64,000 nt of DNA from an uncultured Muribaculaceae bacterium (GTDB lineage Bacteria > Bacteroidota > Bacteroidia > Bacteroidales > Muribaculaceae). The stretch spans positions 1 through 64,000 of the forward strand of contig CANRCT010000008.1 of assembly GCA_947629175.1 (NCBI GenBank), in the 5' to 3' direction. The number at the start of each line of letters is the position of its first letter. Position 1 is the stretch's first letter. Under the pieces are notes generated by a model. It did not search any database, was not told where the DNA came from, and saw only the letters and a program-made list of their open reading frames with translations. Below are positions 24,691 through 38,801 of this stretch, piece after piece. Both the position numbers and the translations under genes were made by a program.

Positions 24691-25021
24691 ATAATTTGAA
24701 ATGCAAAAACTTTATTTTTTTAGTTAATAAATATTTATTTGCACCATTAATAAGTTAATATAGTTTTATCCATGCGTTTATTTGTGATTTGTCACAAACC
24801 GGCAAGTGCGTTGGGGCATGGGATTAATGCCGGACAAGACAAGATAAGGATGGAAACCGTATGGGAGTGGTCGGAGACCACGCGATCTCTGCAAACCCCG
24901 CCATGGCGAAGCGGAGCGGTGCCTTGGTGGGGATCCTATCGAATGCGCGGCGGCTTCTTCGTAGATGATCCGCCAGGATCAGGCAAGCCGCCAAACTAAC
25001 GATACAGCCATGACTAATTGT
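24691..25021. other. Non-coding stretch with a decayed hairpin repeat
   Basis: The first 90 bases are A/T-rich. At 24896-24932 CCCCGCCATGGC pairs, with two mismatches, with GCCTTGGTGGGG, closely resembling the hairpin of repeat copy A but with a different loop. TAGATGATCCGCC near 24962 resembles the AGATCCGCCGCC of copy B. I read this as a degenerate third copy of the same element. No supportable gene. Confidence 0.5.
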
Positions 25022-25234
25022 CCCCCGCGGCTCATCTGCGAAGATCCGCCGCCAGATATCAGTCGACCCCGCCAAGGTCTGCTGCGCAAGCCTTGGGGGG
25101 TCGACTTCATTGTATGGTCTCAGACCAATCTTCCCTCCGACGGGAGCCTAAGGTCAGGGCTTCGGGTCGAGAGAGAATGAGTAGAAGGTGAAGATCGTCT
25201 CCTCCTCGTCGCTGACGGGCATACGGCGCACGCC
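25022..25234. repeat. Direct repeat copy B
   Basis: Counterpart of 22571-22785. Its hairpin is AGTCGACCCCGCCAAGG at 25061-25077 with CCTTGGGGGGTCGACT at 25091-25106 (one bulged base). The loop CTGCTGCGCAAG is shared with copy A although the arms differ. The identical 122-bp part (25113-25234) covers 41 bases of 3' flank and the last 27 codons of the propeller gene. Confidence 0.9.
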
Positions 25235-26317
25235 GTAGTAGCGGCCGCCATGCTTGCCAACGAGCTGGAAGTAGGCCGGCATATCGGCCTCGGCGATCAG
25301 ATCGGCGTCCTTATAGGCCTGAACGACCATGCGGCCGCTGCCGTTTTCAAGCGTCACGCAGCGCAGCAGTATGTCGTCGGCGGCATCATAATAGAGTCCG
25401 GTGCTGAAGCTTCTGGAAGCTCTCTCCCGCTTGAAGTCGTCCCATTCTGCCTTGAAGTCGTAGAGAAACTTGCCCGAATACTGCCGGTCGGCGCCCGGAG
25501 CATCGTAGCCGAACTCATACACCAGCCGGTCGGGATACTCCATGCACTGTATCAGAGAATCCTCCGCGAAGTTGACGAAATAACGTCCGGGAGCCGACGC
25601 CGGAGCCACGCTGTGGCTGACGAAATAGCGCGACGGATATTTGGAGTAGACCTCAGGCAGACGGCCGAAAAGCGTGTCGAGCTGCGCAGTGCGCGGATTG
25701 AAAGCTCCCAGAGTGCGTGCCGATGCGAAATGCCGGGCCGCATCAAGCTCATTGGTTTCATCAAGCATAGGATCGACCGGAGCGAGAAACGCCGTATCGC
25801 CTACCATGATCATCTCGTCGCCGGTCACGGCATATTTGTGTGGATCACCGTAGGCCATGGCGTCGGAGGTATCGGCTATGCGCTGTATGCCGACACATCC
25901 GTAACGCACCAGCGAATCCCGGGCAGGATAAAATCCGTAGATGTCGTATTCGCGCGAGAAAACGATCCACATAGGCTCCGGCGAACCCAGTACGGGACAT
26001 GCACGGTCGAGAGAGTTTATTTCTGTCGGCCCTCCGCCCCGACCGAGGAAAGCGGTCACAGAGTCGCCGCTCGCTGCGCTGTAAGCCCTCACGAGGGCAT
26101 CCTTCACGTCGGCGAAGCAGATGAGCGAGTCATACATGAAGAAGTTGCCCATTCCGCTCGTCAGATTGGTCACCGTCACTGAGTCGATCCGGCCGATCTC
26201 ATGCGTCATAAGCCGCTCGCCGCGGTGCGCGGCACTGCCTTTGCCTTCACCGCCCGAGCATGCCGCAAGGCCGATCATCAGCAGCCCCACGCCGCCGGCT
26301 GTAAATAATTTTCTCAT
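25154..26317 (-). CDS. BF3164-like 6-bladed propeller lipoprotein
   Basis: 387 residues from ATG 26317 (MRKLFTAGGVGLLMIGLAAC); ATG 26326 is an alternative. Lipobox LAAC followed by SGGEGKG. The body has the propeller signature FLGRGGGPTEI (compare 'lG.GpgE' in this family), VFSREYDIYGFYPARDSLVR and TFYSFSL at the end. Likely exposed at the outer membrane; ligand unknown. Its GC content matches the chromosome, unlike the related gene at 23251-24414. The 3' end is duplicated at 22705-22785. It starts 35 bases after the nuclease-like gene with no visible promoter, so read-through from that operon is possible. Confidence 0.7.
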   Translation of the reverse strand: MRKLFTAGGVGLLMIGLAACSGGEGKGSAAHRGERLMTHEIGRIDSVTVTNLTSGMGNFFMYDSLICFADVKDALVRAYSAASGDSVTAFLGRGGGPTEINSLDRACPVLGSPEPMWIVFSREYDIYGFYPARDSLVRYGCVGIQRIADTSDAMAYGDPHKYAVTGDEMIMVGDTAFLAPVDPMLDETNELDAARHFASARTLGAFNPRTAQLDTLFGRLPEVYSKYPSRYFVSHSVAPASAPGRYFVNFAEDSLIQCMEYPDRLVYEFGYDAPGADRQYSGKFLYDFKAEWDDFKRERASRSFSTGLYYDAADDILLRCVTLENGSGRMVVQAYKDADLIAEADMPAYFQLVGKHGGRYYGVRRMPVSDEEETIFTFYSFSLDPKP

Positions 26318-26352
26318 AATCATCAATTAGTGAATTTGTAAGTAATATGATT

Positions 26353-26856
26353 TCAGATTTCAGTGCTGTTATCGAAATACAGCGGTATTCCTTCGGTCTC
26401 CGTCAGATCCACACCCACATTGTCACATCTTGCTGTTACATCCGCGATAGTCTGAAGCAGTTGTGATTTGGCTTTTTCATAGTTCTCCCTGATCGCTTCC
26501 TCCGTATTGTTGGCCGCATTTGTCTTGAACTCCACGAAGCCCAGGCGACCATCGGTAAGAAACGCACAGTCACACTTGCTGCCTTTTCTGTACATCACAC
26601 CATCTATGTGCCAAAGAAACAGGTCAGTGTGACCGGCGTTGTCGACTCTGAAGGTTTTGTCACCACCTAATCCGCGGGTATCAGTGACAAACACCGAATG
26701 TCCGGCGGTGTCATCATCATGGATGAAAATAACACCGCGCGTAGTCCACTCAAAGAGTTCCGCAAGCAACTCCGCATCACAGGTCACAGCCTGAAACTTC
26801 TGCATGTCGCCAAAAGCTTCCGCAAGCCTGAGCCGGTGTATTGCAGCCCAATCCAT
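26353..26856 (-). CDS. Small PD-(D/E)XK nuclease-like protein, partner of an ABC-type ATPase
   Basis: 167 residues from ATG 26856, one base after the ATPase stop (TGA-T-ATG); a GTG at 26868 would instead overlap it by 11 bases. The segment KCDCAFLTDGRLGFVEFKTN has Asp, twelve residues, then E-x-K (D96, E109, K111), the spacing of the PD-(D/E)XK nuclease core, with strand FVEFK and a following helix (AIRENYEKAKSQLLQTIADV) in the expected order. No other family is recognised. It could be a nuclease effector or a non-catalytic relative. Tight coupling to the ATPase implies they act together. Confidence 0.55.
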   Translation of the reverse strand: MDWAAIHRLRLAEAFGDMQKFQAVTCDAELLAELFEWTTRGVIFIHDDDTAGHSVFVTDTRGLGGDKTFRVDNAGHTDLFLWHIDGVMYRKGSKCDCAFLTDGRLGFVEFKTNAANNTEEAIRENYEKAKSQLLQTIADVTARCDNVGVDLTETEGIPLYFDNSTEI

Positions 26857-26857
26857 A

Positions 26858-28048
26858 TCACTTGCCACGACGGAATCTCATTACCGACCTTTGCAATGAG
26901 TCAAACTCATCGCTTAACACCTCCGACACGCCGTCGAGAGAATTGTAATCGATCATTCCCGTCACAGGATCCATGAGCGACCGGCAGTAGACTCCTCCGT
27001 TTATATCCTTGCCCAGCGAATATACTGAGCAATCGCCGGCCATTAGCCGGCACTCTTCCGGTATTATCTCGTCGACATACTTTCTGATTCCATCGCCATA
27101 TTTCTCGATAAGCTTTCCGGCAAAAAGAATGTTGTTCATGGCCGACAGCAGATACGGACTATGAGTGGTCACAGTCAGTATGCGGTTGGAATTTCTCATA
27201 TCCTTGACTATCTGCCTCATAAGCTCAACCTGTTTGGTGGGAAACAGATTACATTCAGGTTCCTCGATCACAAACGAGGCGTATTCGCGCTTGTTCACGG
27301 CATAATGAAGCACCAACAGCAGCGGCACAAGTGACTGTATGCCGGAGGATGCCGCAGTAAGCGGTATCTCTTTTTTATCCGGATCTATGATAATTGAATC
27401 ATCGGAGTCATCATGTACGAACTTAAGACTCAACAATGGGATGTCGAACTGCGGATACTCGGATTTAGCATTATTTAGTTCCACCATAAACCACAGAAGG
27501 TTTTTGGGGATTGTGGAATTAGCCAAGGCAAGCGCAGGCATAAGTTTAGTGAGCACTGAATAAATAATACGCTCTGCCGGAATATACAGCGAGTCCTTCA
27601 ATATATCAAGCAGTGAATCGCTTTTACCATCCTTAAGAACTTTCGACACTGCTTCCTCATGATATATCTTCTTGAAACCGAATATCCTGAAAACGACTTC
27701 AGCGGCATCAGTGATTTTCCTGTCGCCGTCCATCATGAAATAATCTACTCTCTCCGGCTCAAACTCAATATGAAACTTCTGGTCATTCTCGGCCATGTCA
27801 TAACTGATATGGTAATGATCCTCACGATAGATATCGAGATTGTAATCCTTCAGCCTTGCTTCCCAGGCAGTCATTCCCCCTTTTATCAGCATACACAGAC
27901 TGATATGGTCGGTAAAGATAGTGATAAGTTTGGCCATAGTGCTTTTGCCGATCGACTGCTCGCCTATAAACATGTTGATGGCGCGCAATTCGACGGAAGC
28001 CTCGCTTACCGCTCCGAAATTCTCGACATGCAGCGTTTTCCGTTTCAT
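26858..28048 (-). CDS. ABC/SMC-like AAA_15/AAA_21-type ATPase of a putative defence pair
   Basis: 396 residues from ATG 28048; a GTG two codons upstream is possible. Start TLHVENFGAV then Walker A FIGEQSIGKST (29-37), the typical opening of OLD/AAA_15-type ATPases. The insert holds LYIPAERIIYS (154-164), a motif common in AriA-like defence ATPases. The ABC signature region is AASSGIQSL (232-240), Walker B SFVIEEPECN (258-267) and the switch VTTHSPYLL (293-301). No TOPRIM domain is fused. ATPases of this class work with a nuclease or toxin partner in PARIS, Septu and related systems; the partner here differs. Defence is inference. Confidence 0.7.
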   Translation of the reverse strand: MKRKTLHVENFGAVSEASVELRAINMFIGEQSIGKSTMAKLITIFTDHISLCMLIKGGMTAWEARLKDYNLDIYREDHYHISYDMAENDQKFHIEFEPERVDYFMMDGDRKITDAAEVVFRIFGFKKIYHEEAVSKVLKDGKSDSLLDILKDSLYIPAERIIYSVLTKLMPALALANSTIPKNLLWFMVELNNAKSEYPQFDIPLLSLKFVHDDSDDSIIIDPDKKEIPLTAASSGIQSLVPLLLVLHYAVNKREYASFVIEEPECNLFPTKQVELMRQIVKDMRNSNRILTVTTHSPYLLSAMNNILFAGKLIEKYGDGIRKYVDEIIPEECRLMAGDCSVYSLGKDINGGVYCRSLMDPVTGMIDYNSLDGVSEVLSDEFDSLQRSVMRFRRGK

Positions 28049-28072
28049 ATTCACAAGAGCTTATATGCATCA

Positions 28073-28080
28073 CAAAGGTA
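28073..28080 (-). promoter_or_regulatory. -7 box of the ATPase/nuclease-like operon
   Basis: TACCTTTG on the minus strand, 24 bases upstream of ATG 28048 and downstream of the rpoC terminator, so this pair has its own promoter. Confidence 0.6.
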
Positions 28081-28125
28081 ATAAAAAGAATTCATACTAC
28101 CCCTTAAGATGAGATGATATGAACG

Positions 28126-28172
28126 AAAAAACGACGGTGTGCCGACGCTCCTTAGAGCTGACACACCGTCGT
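28126..28172 (-). terminator. Rho-independent terminator of rpoC
   Basis: ACGACGGTGTG (28131-28141) pairs perfectly with CACACCGTCGT (28162-28172). On the minus strand the stem is followed by TTTTTT. Confidence 0.85.
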
Positions 28173-28207
28173 GATATTAGCCTGTCGCCTTTCGGCCAGA
28201 CAGAGGG

Positions 28208-32512
<4,305 letters not shown>

Positions 32513-32548
32513 TATGTTGATTTTGGATGAGAGTCGTTGGAATAATGC

Positions 32549-35500
32549 TTACTGCTCGAGATTGATGCTCAGACCCAGGCCGCGCAGCTCGTGGAGCAAC
32601 ACGTTGAGCGATTCGGGAATTCCTGCCGGCGGCATCGGATCACCCTTGACGATAGCCTCATAGGCTTTCGAGCGTCCGGTGACGTCGTCGCTCTTGATTG
32701 TCAGGATCTCCTGGAGCACGTGGGATGCGCCGAATGCCTCCAGCGCCCAGACCTCCATCTCTCCGAAGCGCTGGCCGCCGAACTGGGCCTTGCCGCCCAG
32801 AGGCTGCTGCGTGATCAGCGAGTACGGACCGATGCTGCGGGCATGCATCTTGTCCTCGACCATGTGGCCGAGCTTAAGCATGTAGATGACGCCCACGGTG
32901 GCCGGCTGGTCGAAGCGTTCGCCTGTGCCTCCGTCGTAGAGGTAGGTCTTGCCGTAGCGCGGCAGACCAGCCTTGTCGGTCCATGCGTTGAGGTCGTCGA
33001 GAGTGGCTCCGTCGAAGATCGGAGTGGCGAACTTCTCGCCGAGCTCGCGGCCTGCCCATCCGAGCACGGTCTCGAAGATCTGTCCGAGGTTCATTCGCGA
33101 AGGCACACCCAGCGGGTTGAGCACGATATCCACCGGAGTTCCGTCGGCCAGGAAAGGCATATCCTCCTGACGGACGATGCGGCTTACGATACCCTTGTTG
33201 CCGTGACGGCCGGCCATCTTGTCGCCCACGCTGATCTTGCGTTTCTTGGCCACGTAGACCTTGGCCATCTGCATGATGCCCGAGGGAAGCTCGTCGCCTA
33301 TCGAGATATCGAACTTCTTGCGGCGGAGCTCGGCGTCGATCTCCTTCGACTTGCGCAGATAGTTGACGATCGTGGAGCGGATGAGATCATTTGTGTGATC
33401 GTCGGCTGTCCACTTGCTGAGATTGATCGTATCGTAGTCGATATCGCGGAGCTTGGCGGCCGTGAACTTGTCGCCCTTCTGTATGATCTCCGAGCCGAGG
33501 AAGTCCTTCACGCCCTCCGACGTCTTGCCCTCGGCAAGCTTCATGAGCTTGCTGACCAGAAGCTCCTTGAGCTCAGTCTGCTTGCCTTCATATTCTTCGT
33601 CGAGTTTAGGCAGCTGCGCGTTGGCGCTCTTGCTGCGGCGCTGTTTGGCGGCGCGGCTGAAGAGGTTGGTGCCGATCACCACGCCCTTGAGCGACGGAGT
33701 GGCCTTGAGCGAGGCATCCTTCACGTCGCCGGCTTTCTCGCCGAAGATGGCGCGGAGCAGCTTCTCCTCCGGTGTGGGATCGCTCTCGCCTTTCGGGGTG
33801 ATCTTGCCTATCATGATGTCGCCGGGACCTACGTGGGCGCCCACGCGGATTATGCCGCGGTCGTCGAGATCCTTGGTGGCGTCCTCGCTGACATTGGGGA
33901 TGTCGGAGGTCAGTTCCTCCACGCCGCGCTTGGTTTCGCGCACTTCGAGCGAGAACTCGTCGACATGCACTGAAGTCAGGATGTCCTCCTTCACCACACG
34001 CTCGTTGAGCACGATGGCATCCTCATAGTTGTAACCTTTCCAGGGCATGAACGCCACCTTCAGGTTGCGTCCGAGAGCGAGCTCGCCGTTTTCGGTCGAA
34101 TAGCCCTCAGTCAGGATCATGCCTTTGCTTACACGCTGGCCCTTCTCGCATATCGGACGAAGGTCGATAGTAGTGTTCTGGTTGGTTTTGCGGAATTTGG
34201 GTATGTGATACTCCTTGACGGCGCTGTCGAATGCCACGAACTCTTCCTCTTCGGTGCGGTCGTAGCGGATACGGATCACCGTGGCGTCGACAAACTCTAT
34301 CGTGCCGTCGCCCTCGGCCATGATCTGGGTGCGCGAGTCGCGGATCAGCTGACCCTCCAGACCGGTGCCCACGATCGGGCTCTCGCTGCGCAGCAGCGGC
34401 ACTGCCTGGCGCATCATGTTCGATCCCATCAGCGCGCGGTTGGCGTCATCGTGCTCCAGGAAGGGGATAAGAGCGGCTGCGATCGAAGCGATCTGTGTGG
34501 GCGACACGTCCATCAGCTCTACGTCGGCGGGGGGCACGATGGGGAAGTCGGCGTCGAGACGCGCCTTCACGCGGTCGCGCACGAATGTGCCGTCATCGTT
34601 GAGCGGAGCGTTGCCCTGCGCGATCACCTTGCCCTCCTCCACTTCGGCGGTCAGGTACATGATCTCGTCGTTGTTGAGATCCACCTTCGAGTTCTCCACC
34701 TTGCGGTAGGGTGTCTCGATGAATCCGAGGTCGTTGATCTTCGCATAGATGCAGAGCGAGGAGATAAGGCCGATGTTGGGGCCTTCAGGAGTCTCGATCG
34801 GGCAGAGACGGCCATAGTGGGTATAATGCACGTCACGCACCTCGAATCCGGCGCGCTCACGCGACAGACCGCCGGGGCCCAGAGCCGACATACGGCGCTT
34901 GTGGGTCATTTCGGCCAGAGGATTGGTCTGGTCCATGAACTGCGAGAGGGCGTTCGTGCCGAAGAAAGTGTTGATCACCGACGAGATCGTCTTGGCGTTG
35001 ATCAGGTCGATGGGAGTGAACACTTCGTTGTCGCGCACGTTCATGCGCTCGCGGATGGTGCGGGCCATGCGTGCCAGGCCCACGCCAAACTGATTGTAGA
35101 GCTGCTCGCCCACTGTGCGCACGCGGCGGTTCGACAGATGGTCGATATCGTCGACGTCGGCCTTCGAGTTGATCAGCTCGATCAGATATTTTATGATGGC
35201 TATGATATCCTCCCTCGTGAGCACTTTCACGTCCATGGGAGTAGTCAGCCCGAGTTTCTTGTTGATGCGGTAGCGTCCCACCTCTCCGAGATCGTAGCGC
35301 TTCTCGGAGAAGAAGAGGTTGGTGATCACCTCGCGCGCGCTGGCGTCGTCGGGCGCCTCGGCGCTGCGGAGCTGCCGGTAGATATATTGTATGGCCTCAC
35401 GCTCCGAGTTGGTGGGATCCTTCTGCAGAGTGTTGAGGATGATGGAATATTCGTTGGTGTTGGCGTCCTCCCGGTGAAGCAGGATGCTCTTCACGCCCGA

Positions 35501-36361
35501 TTCGAGGATCCGCTCGATATTCTCGTCGTCGAGAGTCTCCTCACGGTCTACGACCACTTCGTTGCGCTCCATGGTCATCACCTCGCCAGTGTCCGAATCG
35601 GCGAAGTCCTCTACCCACGAGCGGAGCACGCGGGCGGCCAGCCGACGGCCTTTGGCGGCCTCCAGAGCGCTCTTGCTGACCTCGACCTCCTCGGCCAGAC
35701 CGAAAATGTCGATGATGTCCTTGTCGCTCTCCAGACCGATTGCGCGCAGAAGAGTAGTCACGGGGAGTTTCTTCTTGCGGTCGATGTAGGCGTACATCAC
35801 GTTGTTGATGTCAGTGGCAAACTCGATCCACGAGCCGCGGAACGGGATGATACGGCCGCTGTAGAGCTTCGTGCCGTTGGCATGCATGCTCTGGCCGAAG
35901 AATACGCCCGGCGAACGATGGAGCTGCGACACGACCACGCGCTCGGCACCGTTGATCACAAAAGTGCCCTTTTCCGTCATATACGGGATCGGCCCCAGAT
36001 AAACGTCCTGGATCACCGTGTCGAAATCCTCGTGGTCGGGATCGGTACAGTAGAGCTTCAGCTTGGCCTTTAGAGGCACGCTGTAGGTCAGACCGCGGTC
36101 CAGACACTCCTCGATCGTATAGCGGGGAGGGTCGATATAGTAGTCGAGAAATTCGAGCACGAAGTTGTTGCGGGTGTCCGCTATCGGGAAGTTTTCCGCG
36201 AATACCTTGTAGAGGCCTTCGTTGTTGCGCTTCTCGGGAGGAGTGTCAAGCTGCAGGAAGTCCTGAAACGACTTCAGCTGTACCTCCAGAAAGTCAGGAT
36301 AAGGCAACGGGTTCTTCACCGAAGCGAAGTTTACGCGAGGTTTTTCTGTTGTTACTGACAT
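32549..36361 (-). CDS. rpoB: DNA-directed RNA polymerase subunit beta
   Basis: 1270 residues, full length. The rifampicin-binding region is [18 protein letters not shown] followed by SALGPGG, with Asp, His and Ser at the positions usually mutated in resistance, so nothing suggests resistance. Also present are [16 protein letters not shown], the [13 protein letters not shown] loop and the C-terminal [20 protein letters not shown]. It starts about 210 bases after rplL, past a strong hairpin, and is followed 36 bases later by rpoC. Confidence 0.97.
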   Translation of the reverse strand: MSVTTEKPRVNFASVKNPLPYPDFLEVQLKSFQDFLQLDTPPEKRNNEGLYKVFAENFPIADTRNNFVLEFLDYYIDPPRYTIEECLDRGLTYSVPLKAKLKLYCTDPDHEDFDTVIQDVYLGPIPYMTEKGTFVINGAERVVVSQLHRSPGVFFGQSMHANGTKLYSGRIIPFRGSWIEFATDINNVMYAYIDRKKKLPVTTLLRAIGLESDKDIIDIFGLAEEVEVSKSALEAAKGRRLAARVLRSWVEDFADSDTGEVMTMERNEVVVDREETLDDENIERILESGVKSILLHREDANTNEYSIILNTLQKDPTNSEREAIQYIYRQLRSAEAPDDASAREVITNLFFSEKRYDLGEVGRYRINKKLGLTTPMDVKVLTREDIIAIIKYLIELINSKADVDDIDHLSNRRVRTVGEQLYNQFGVGLARMARTIRERMNVRDNEVFTPIDLINAKTISSVINTFFGTNALSQFMDQTNPLAEMTHKRRMSALGPGGLSRERAGFEVRDVHYTHYGRLCPIETPEGPNIGLISSLCIYAKINDLGFIETPYRKVENSKVDLNNDEIMYLTAEVEEGKVIAQGNAPLNDDGTFVRDRVKARLDADFPIVPPADVELMDVSPTQIASIAAALIPFLEHDDANRALMGSNMMRQAVPLLRSESPIVGTGLEGQLIRDSRTQIMAEGDGTIEFVDATVIRIRYDRTEEEEFVAFDSAVKEYHIPKFRKTNQNTTIDLRPICEKGQRVSKGMILTEGYSTENGELALGRNLKVAFMPWKGYNYEDAIVLNERVVKEDILTSVHVDEFSLEVRETKRGVEELTSDIPNVSEDATKDLDDRGIIRVGAHVGPGDIMIGKITPKGESDPTPEEKLLRAIFGEKAGDVKDASLKATPSLKGVVIGTNLFSRAAKQRRSKSANAQLPKLDEEYEGKQTELKELLVSKLMKLAEGKTSEGVKDFLGSEIIQKGDKFTAAKLRDIDYDTINLSKWTADDHTNDLIRSTIVNYLRKSKEIDAELRRKKFDISIGDELPSGIMQMAKVYVAKKRKISVGDKMAGRHGNKGIVSRIVRQEDMPFLADGTPVDIVLNPLGVPSRMNLGQIFETVLGWAGRELGEKFATPIFDGATLDDLNAWTDKAGLPRYGKTYLYDGGTGERFDQPATVGVIYMLKLGHMVEDKMHARSIGPYSLITQQPLGGKAQFGGQRFGEMEVWALEAFGASHVLQEILTIKSDDVTGRSKAYEAIVKGDPMPPAGIPESLNVLLHELRGLGLSINLEQ

Positions 36362-36508
36362 CTAATAAAATACGTTAACGTAACTCAAATAAGGCAGGAA
36401 TAATATCATGGCCGGGCCTTGCCGGCAAGTCAGCCACACAGCTGACAATGAGGGTGTTGAATATCTCTGTCGGGTCGTGCACGACCCCCCTTGCTGAAAT
36501 ATTAACAC

Positions 36509-36549
36509 AAAAAGGTTAAGTATCCGCCCGGCAGGGCGATACTTAACCT
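36509..36549 (-). terminator. Attenuator-like terminator between rplL and rpoB
   Basis: AGGTTAAGTAT (36513-36523) pairs perfectly with ATACTTAACCT (36539-36549), with an inner CGCCC/GGGCG stem. On the minus strand a TTTTTG tract follows. A second palindrome, GGGTCGTGCACGACCC, lies at 36472-36487 further into the 210-base gap. Because rpoB has no clear TAnnTTTG promoter here, the hairpin probably allows partial read-through, reducing rpoBC relative to the ribosomal proteins. Confidence 0.7.
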
Positions 36550-36572
36550 GAGTACCTGATTGACAGGTGATT

Positions 36573-36947
36573 TTATTTAAGTTCTACTTCGGCACCGGCC
36601 TCTTCGAGAGCCTTCTTCAGAGCCTCGGCTTCAGCCTTGGCGAGAGCCTCCTTGATGGTGCTGGGTGCGCCGTCGACGAGTTCTTTTGCCTCCTTAAGGC
36701 CAAGACCGGTCTCTGCCTTTACCACCTTCACGACGTTGAGCTTGTTGGCTCCGGCGCTCTTCAGCACTACGTCGAACGAAGTCTTCTCTTCTGCAGCGGG
36801 GCCGGCTGCGGCGGGACCTGCGGCTACGGCAACAGCTGCAGCGGCGGGTTCGATACCGTACTCATCCTTGAGGATCTGAGCAAGTTCGTTTACTTCTTTT
36901 ACCGAGAGGTTAACAAGTTGTTCTGCAAAAGCTTTTAAATCTGCCAT
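36573..36947 (-). CDS. rplL: 50S ribosomal protein L7/L12
   Basis: 124 residues. The N-terminal dimerisation helix ([20 protein letters not shown]), the Ala/Pro/Gly hinge ([19 protein letters not shown]) and the C-terminal factor-binding domain ([35 protein letters not shown]) are all typical. It forms the ribosomal stalk with L10 and lies 48 bases after rplJ. Confidence 0.96.
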   Translation of the reverse strand: MADLKAFAEQLVNLSVKEVNELAQILKDEYGIEPAAAAVAVAAGPAAAGPAAEEKTSFDVVLKSAGANKLNVVKVVKAETGLGLKEAKELVDGAPSTIKEALAKAEAEALKKALEEAGAEVELK

Positions 36948-36995
36948 TTTGTTTATGATTTAATTGTTTGTTTTTACTGGATTGGTTGGTTGTGA

Positions 36996-37520
36996 TTAAT
37001 CTTCTTTTTTCGAGAGGGTCTCGAGGATGCCGTGGAGCTTCGTGCCACCCGATGTAAGAGCCGAGATGACGTTCTTCGCAGGCGACTGCAGCAGAGCCAC
37101 GACGTCGGCGATGAGCTCGTTCTTGCTCTTGATGGTAGCCAGAGCGTCGAGCTGGTCTGCGCCCATGTAGACGGTCTCTTCCACGTATGCGCCCTTGAGC
37201 TTGGGGAGCACGTCGTCCTTCTTCAGGAAGTCCTTGAGAAGTTTGGCGGGAGCGTTGGCCACCTCGGTGCACATCAGCGAGGTCGACTCCTTCAGCGCAG
37301 GATAAAGCTCCGAATAGTCGCCCTCAAGGTTTTCGAGAGCCTGGTGGAGAAGCTTGTTCTTCACCACCATCAGTTTCACGCCTGCCTTGAAGCATGCGCG
37401 GCGGAGCTCGCTTGTACGCTCGGCGTTGAGGCCGGCGGTCTCTACCAGATAGAAACTCGGATAAGCCTTGATCGTCTCCTCTATCTGCTCTATGATCTTG
37501 ATTTTATCTTCCTTTTTCAT
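36996..37520 (-). CDS. rplJ: 50S ribosomal protein L10
   Basis: 174 residues with the L10 fold: an N-terminal KIIEQIEETIKAYPSFYLVE, the rRNA-binding FKAGVKLMVVKNKLLHQAL, and a C-terminal helix for L7/L12 binding (LIADVVALLQSPAKNVISAL). Only 21 bases separate it from rplA, so there is no room for a long independent leader. Confidence 0.95.
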   Translation of the reverse strand: MKKEDKIKIIEQIEETIKAYPSFYLVETAGLNAERTSELRRACFKAGVKLMVVKNKLLHQALENLEGDYSELYPALKESTSLMCTEVANAPAKLLKDFLKKDDVLPKLKGAYVEETVYMGADQLDALATIKSKNELIADVVALLQSPAKNVISALTSGGTKLHGILETLSKKED

Positions 37521-37541
37521 TTTCTTTCCTGTTTTGTGAGG

Positions 37542-38237
37542 TTAGTCGACGATGCCCTTGGTATCCACCTTGATGCCCGGACTCATCGTGCTCGAAAGAT
37601 AAATGCTCTTGATATAGGTGCCTTTGGCAGCAGCAGGTTTCAGCTTGATAAGAGTGTTGATAAACTCTTTGGCATTGTCCTTCATCTGCTCGGGAGTGAA
37701 GCTCATCTTGCCTATCGAGGAATGAACGATACCGTTCTTGTCGACCTTGAAGTCGATCTTACCCTTCTTGACCTCTTCGACAGCCTTGGCCACGTCCATG
37801 GTCACGGTGCCGCTCTTGGGGTTAGGCATCAGGCCACGCGGACCGAGGATGCGGCCCAGAGCGCCGATCTTACCCATGATGGCGGGCTGAGTGATGATCA
37901 CGTCGACATCGGTCCAGCCGCCCTTGATCTTCTCGATATACTCGTCAAGACCTACATAGTCGGCTCCCGCTGCCTTGGCTCCGGCCTCGGCGTCGGCCGA
38001 GCAGAGCACCAGCACGCGCACCTGTTTGCCGGTGCCGTGAGGAAGAGTCACCACGCCGCGCACCATCTGGTTGGCCTTGCGGGGGTCTACGCCCAGACGT
38101 ACGTCGATGTCGAGAGAAGCGTCGAATTTGGCATAGTTCACCTCCTTGACCTTCTCGGCGGCTTCAGCCAGCGAATAAGACTTTCCAGCTTCAATCTTCT
38201 CTAAAGCCAACTTTTGGTTTTTTGTAAGTTTACTCAT
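37542..38237 (-). CDS. rplA: 50S ribosomal protein L1
   Basis: 231 residues. L1 signatures are [33 protein letters not shown], and [18 protein letters not shown]. It binds 23S rRNA at the L1 stalk and in known bacteria represses its own rplK-rplA mRNA. It lies 20 bases after rplK. Confidence 0.96.
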   Translation of the reverse strand: MSKLTKNQKLALEKIEAGKSYSLAEAAEKVKEVNYAKFDASLDIDVRLGVDPRKANQMVRGVVTLPHGTGKQVRVLVLCSADAEAGAKAAGADYVGLDEYIEKIKGGWTDVDVIITQPAIMGKIGALGRILGPRGLMPNPKSGTVTMDVAKAVEEVKKGKIDFKVDKNGIVHSSIGKMSFTPEQMKDNAKEFINTLIKLKPAAAKGTYIKSIYLSSTMSPGIKVDTKGIVD

Positions 38238-38257
38238 TGTTCAATTGAAGTTTTATA

Positions 38258-38701
38258 TCAGTTATTCCAAGGCTTGTCGCCTTTTACGGCGATACCCATA
38301 CTTCTGGCAGTGCCGGCAACCATCTTCATTGCCGATTCGATGGTGAAACAGTTCAAATCAGGCATCTTGTCTTCTGCGATAGCCTTCACCTGATCCCAGG
38401 TCACCTCGCCCACCTTGTTGCGGTTGGGCTGAGCCGAGCCGCTCTTGAGCTTGGTGGCCTCCAGCAGCTGGATGGCCACGGGAGGAGTCTTGACAACGAA
38501 GTCAAAGCTCTTGTCGGTGTAATACGTGATCACTACCGGCAGGACCTTGCCAGCCTTGTCCTGGGTGCGGGCATTGAATTGCTTGCAAAATTCCATGATG
38601 TTGATGCCCTTCGAACCCAGAGCGGGGCCGACGGGAGGTGAAGGATTGGCTGCTCCACCCTTTATCTGCAATTTGATCTGTCCAGCAATTTCTTTAGCCA
38701 T
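38258..38701 (-). CDS. rplK: 50S ribosomal protein L11
   Basis: 147 residues. N-terminal [20 protein letters not shown] and [12 protein letters not shown], and the C-terminal rRNA-binding [20 protein letters not shown], are standard. About 100 bases separate it from nusG, and no clear promoter is visible in that gap. Confidence 0.96.
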   Translation of the reverse strand: MAKEIAGQIKLQIKGGAANPSPPVGPALGSKGINIMEFCKQFNARTQDKAGKVLPVVITYYTDKSFDFVVKTPPVAIQLLEATKLKSGSAQPNRNKVGEVTWDQVKAIAEDKMPDLNCFTIESAMKMVAGTARSMGIAVKGDKPWNN

Positions 38702-38801
38702 TTTGATTCTGAAATTTTAGATATTGGTGATTTTGGTTTGCGTGCTCACGGCCGCACCGCCGGAATCATTGCCCGTAACTGCATATCCCGGCAAGCTGGC
38801 A

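Noticed and set aside
24824-25075. Minus-strand frame containing RRIFADEPRG, and a similar frame at 22412-22639
   Set aside because: The shared peptide is just the translation of the intergenic repeat. Neither frame has a promoter or a recognisable domain.
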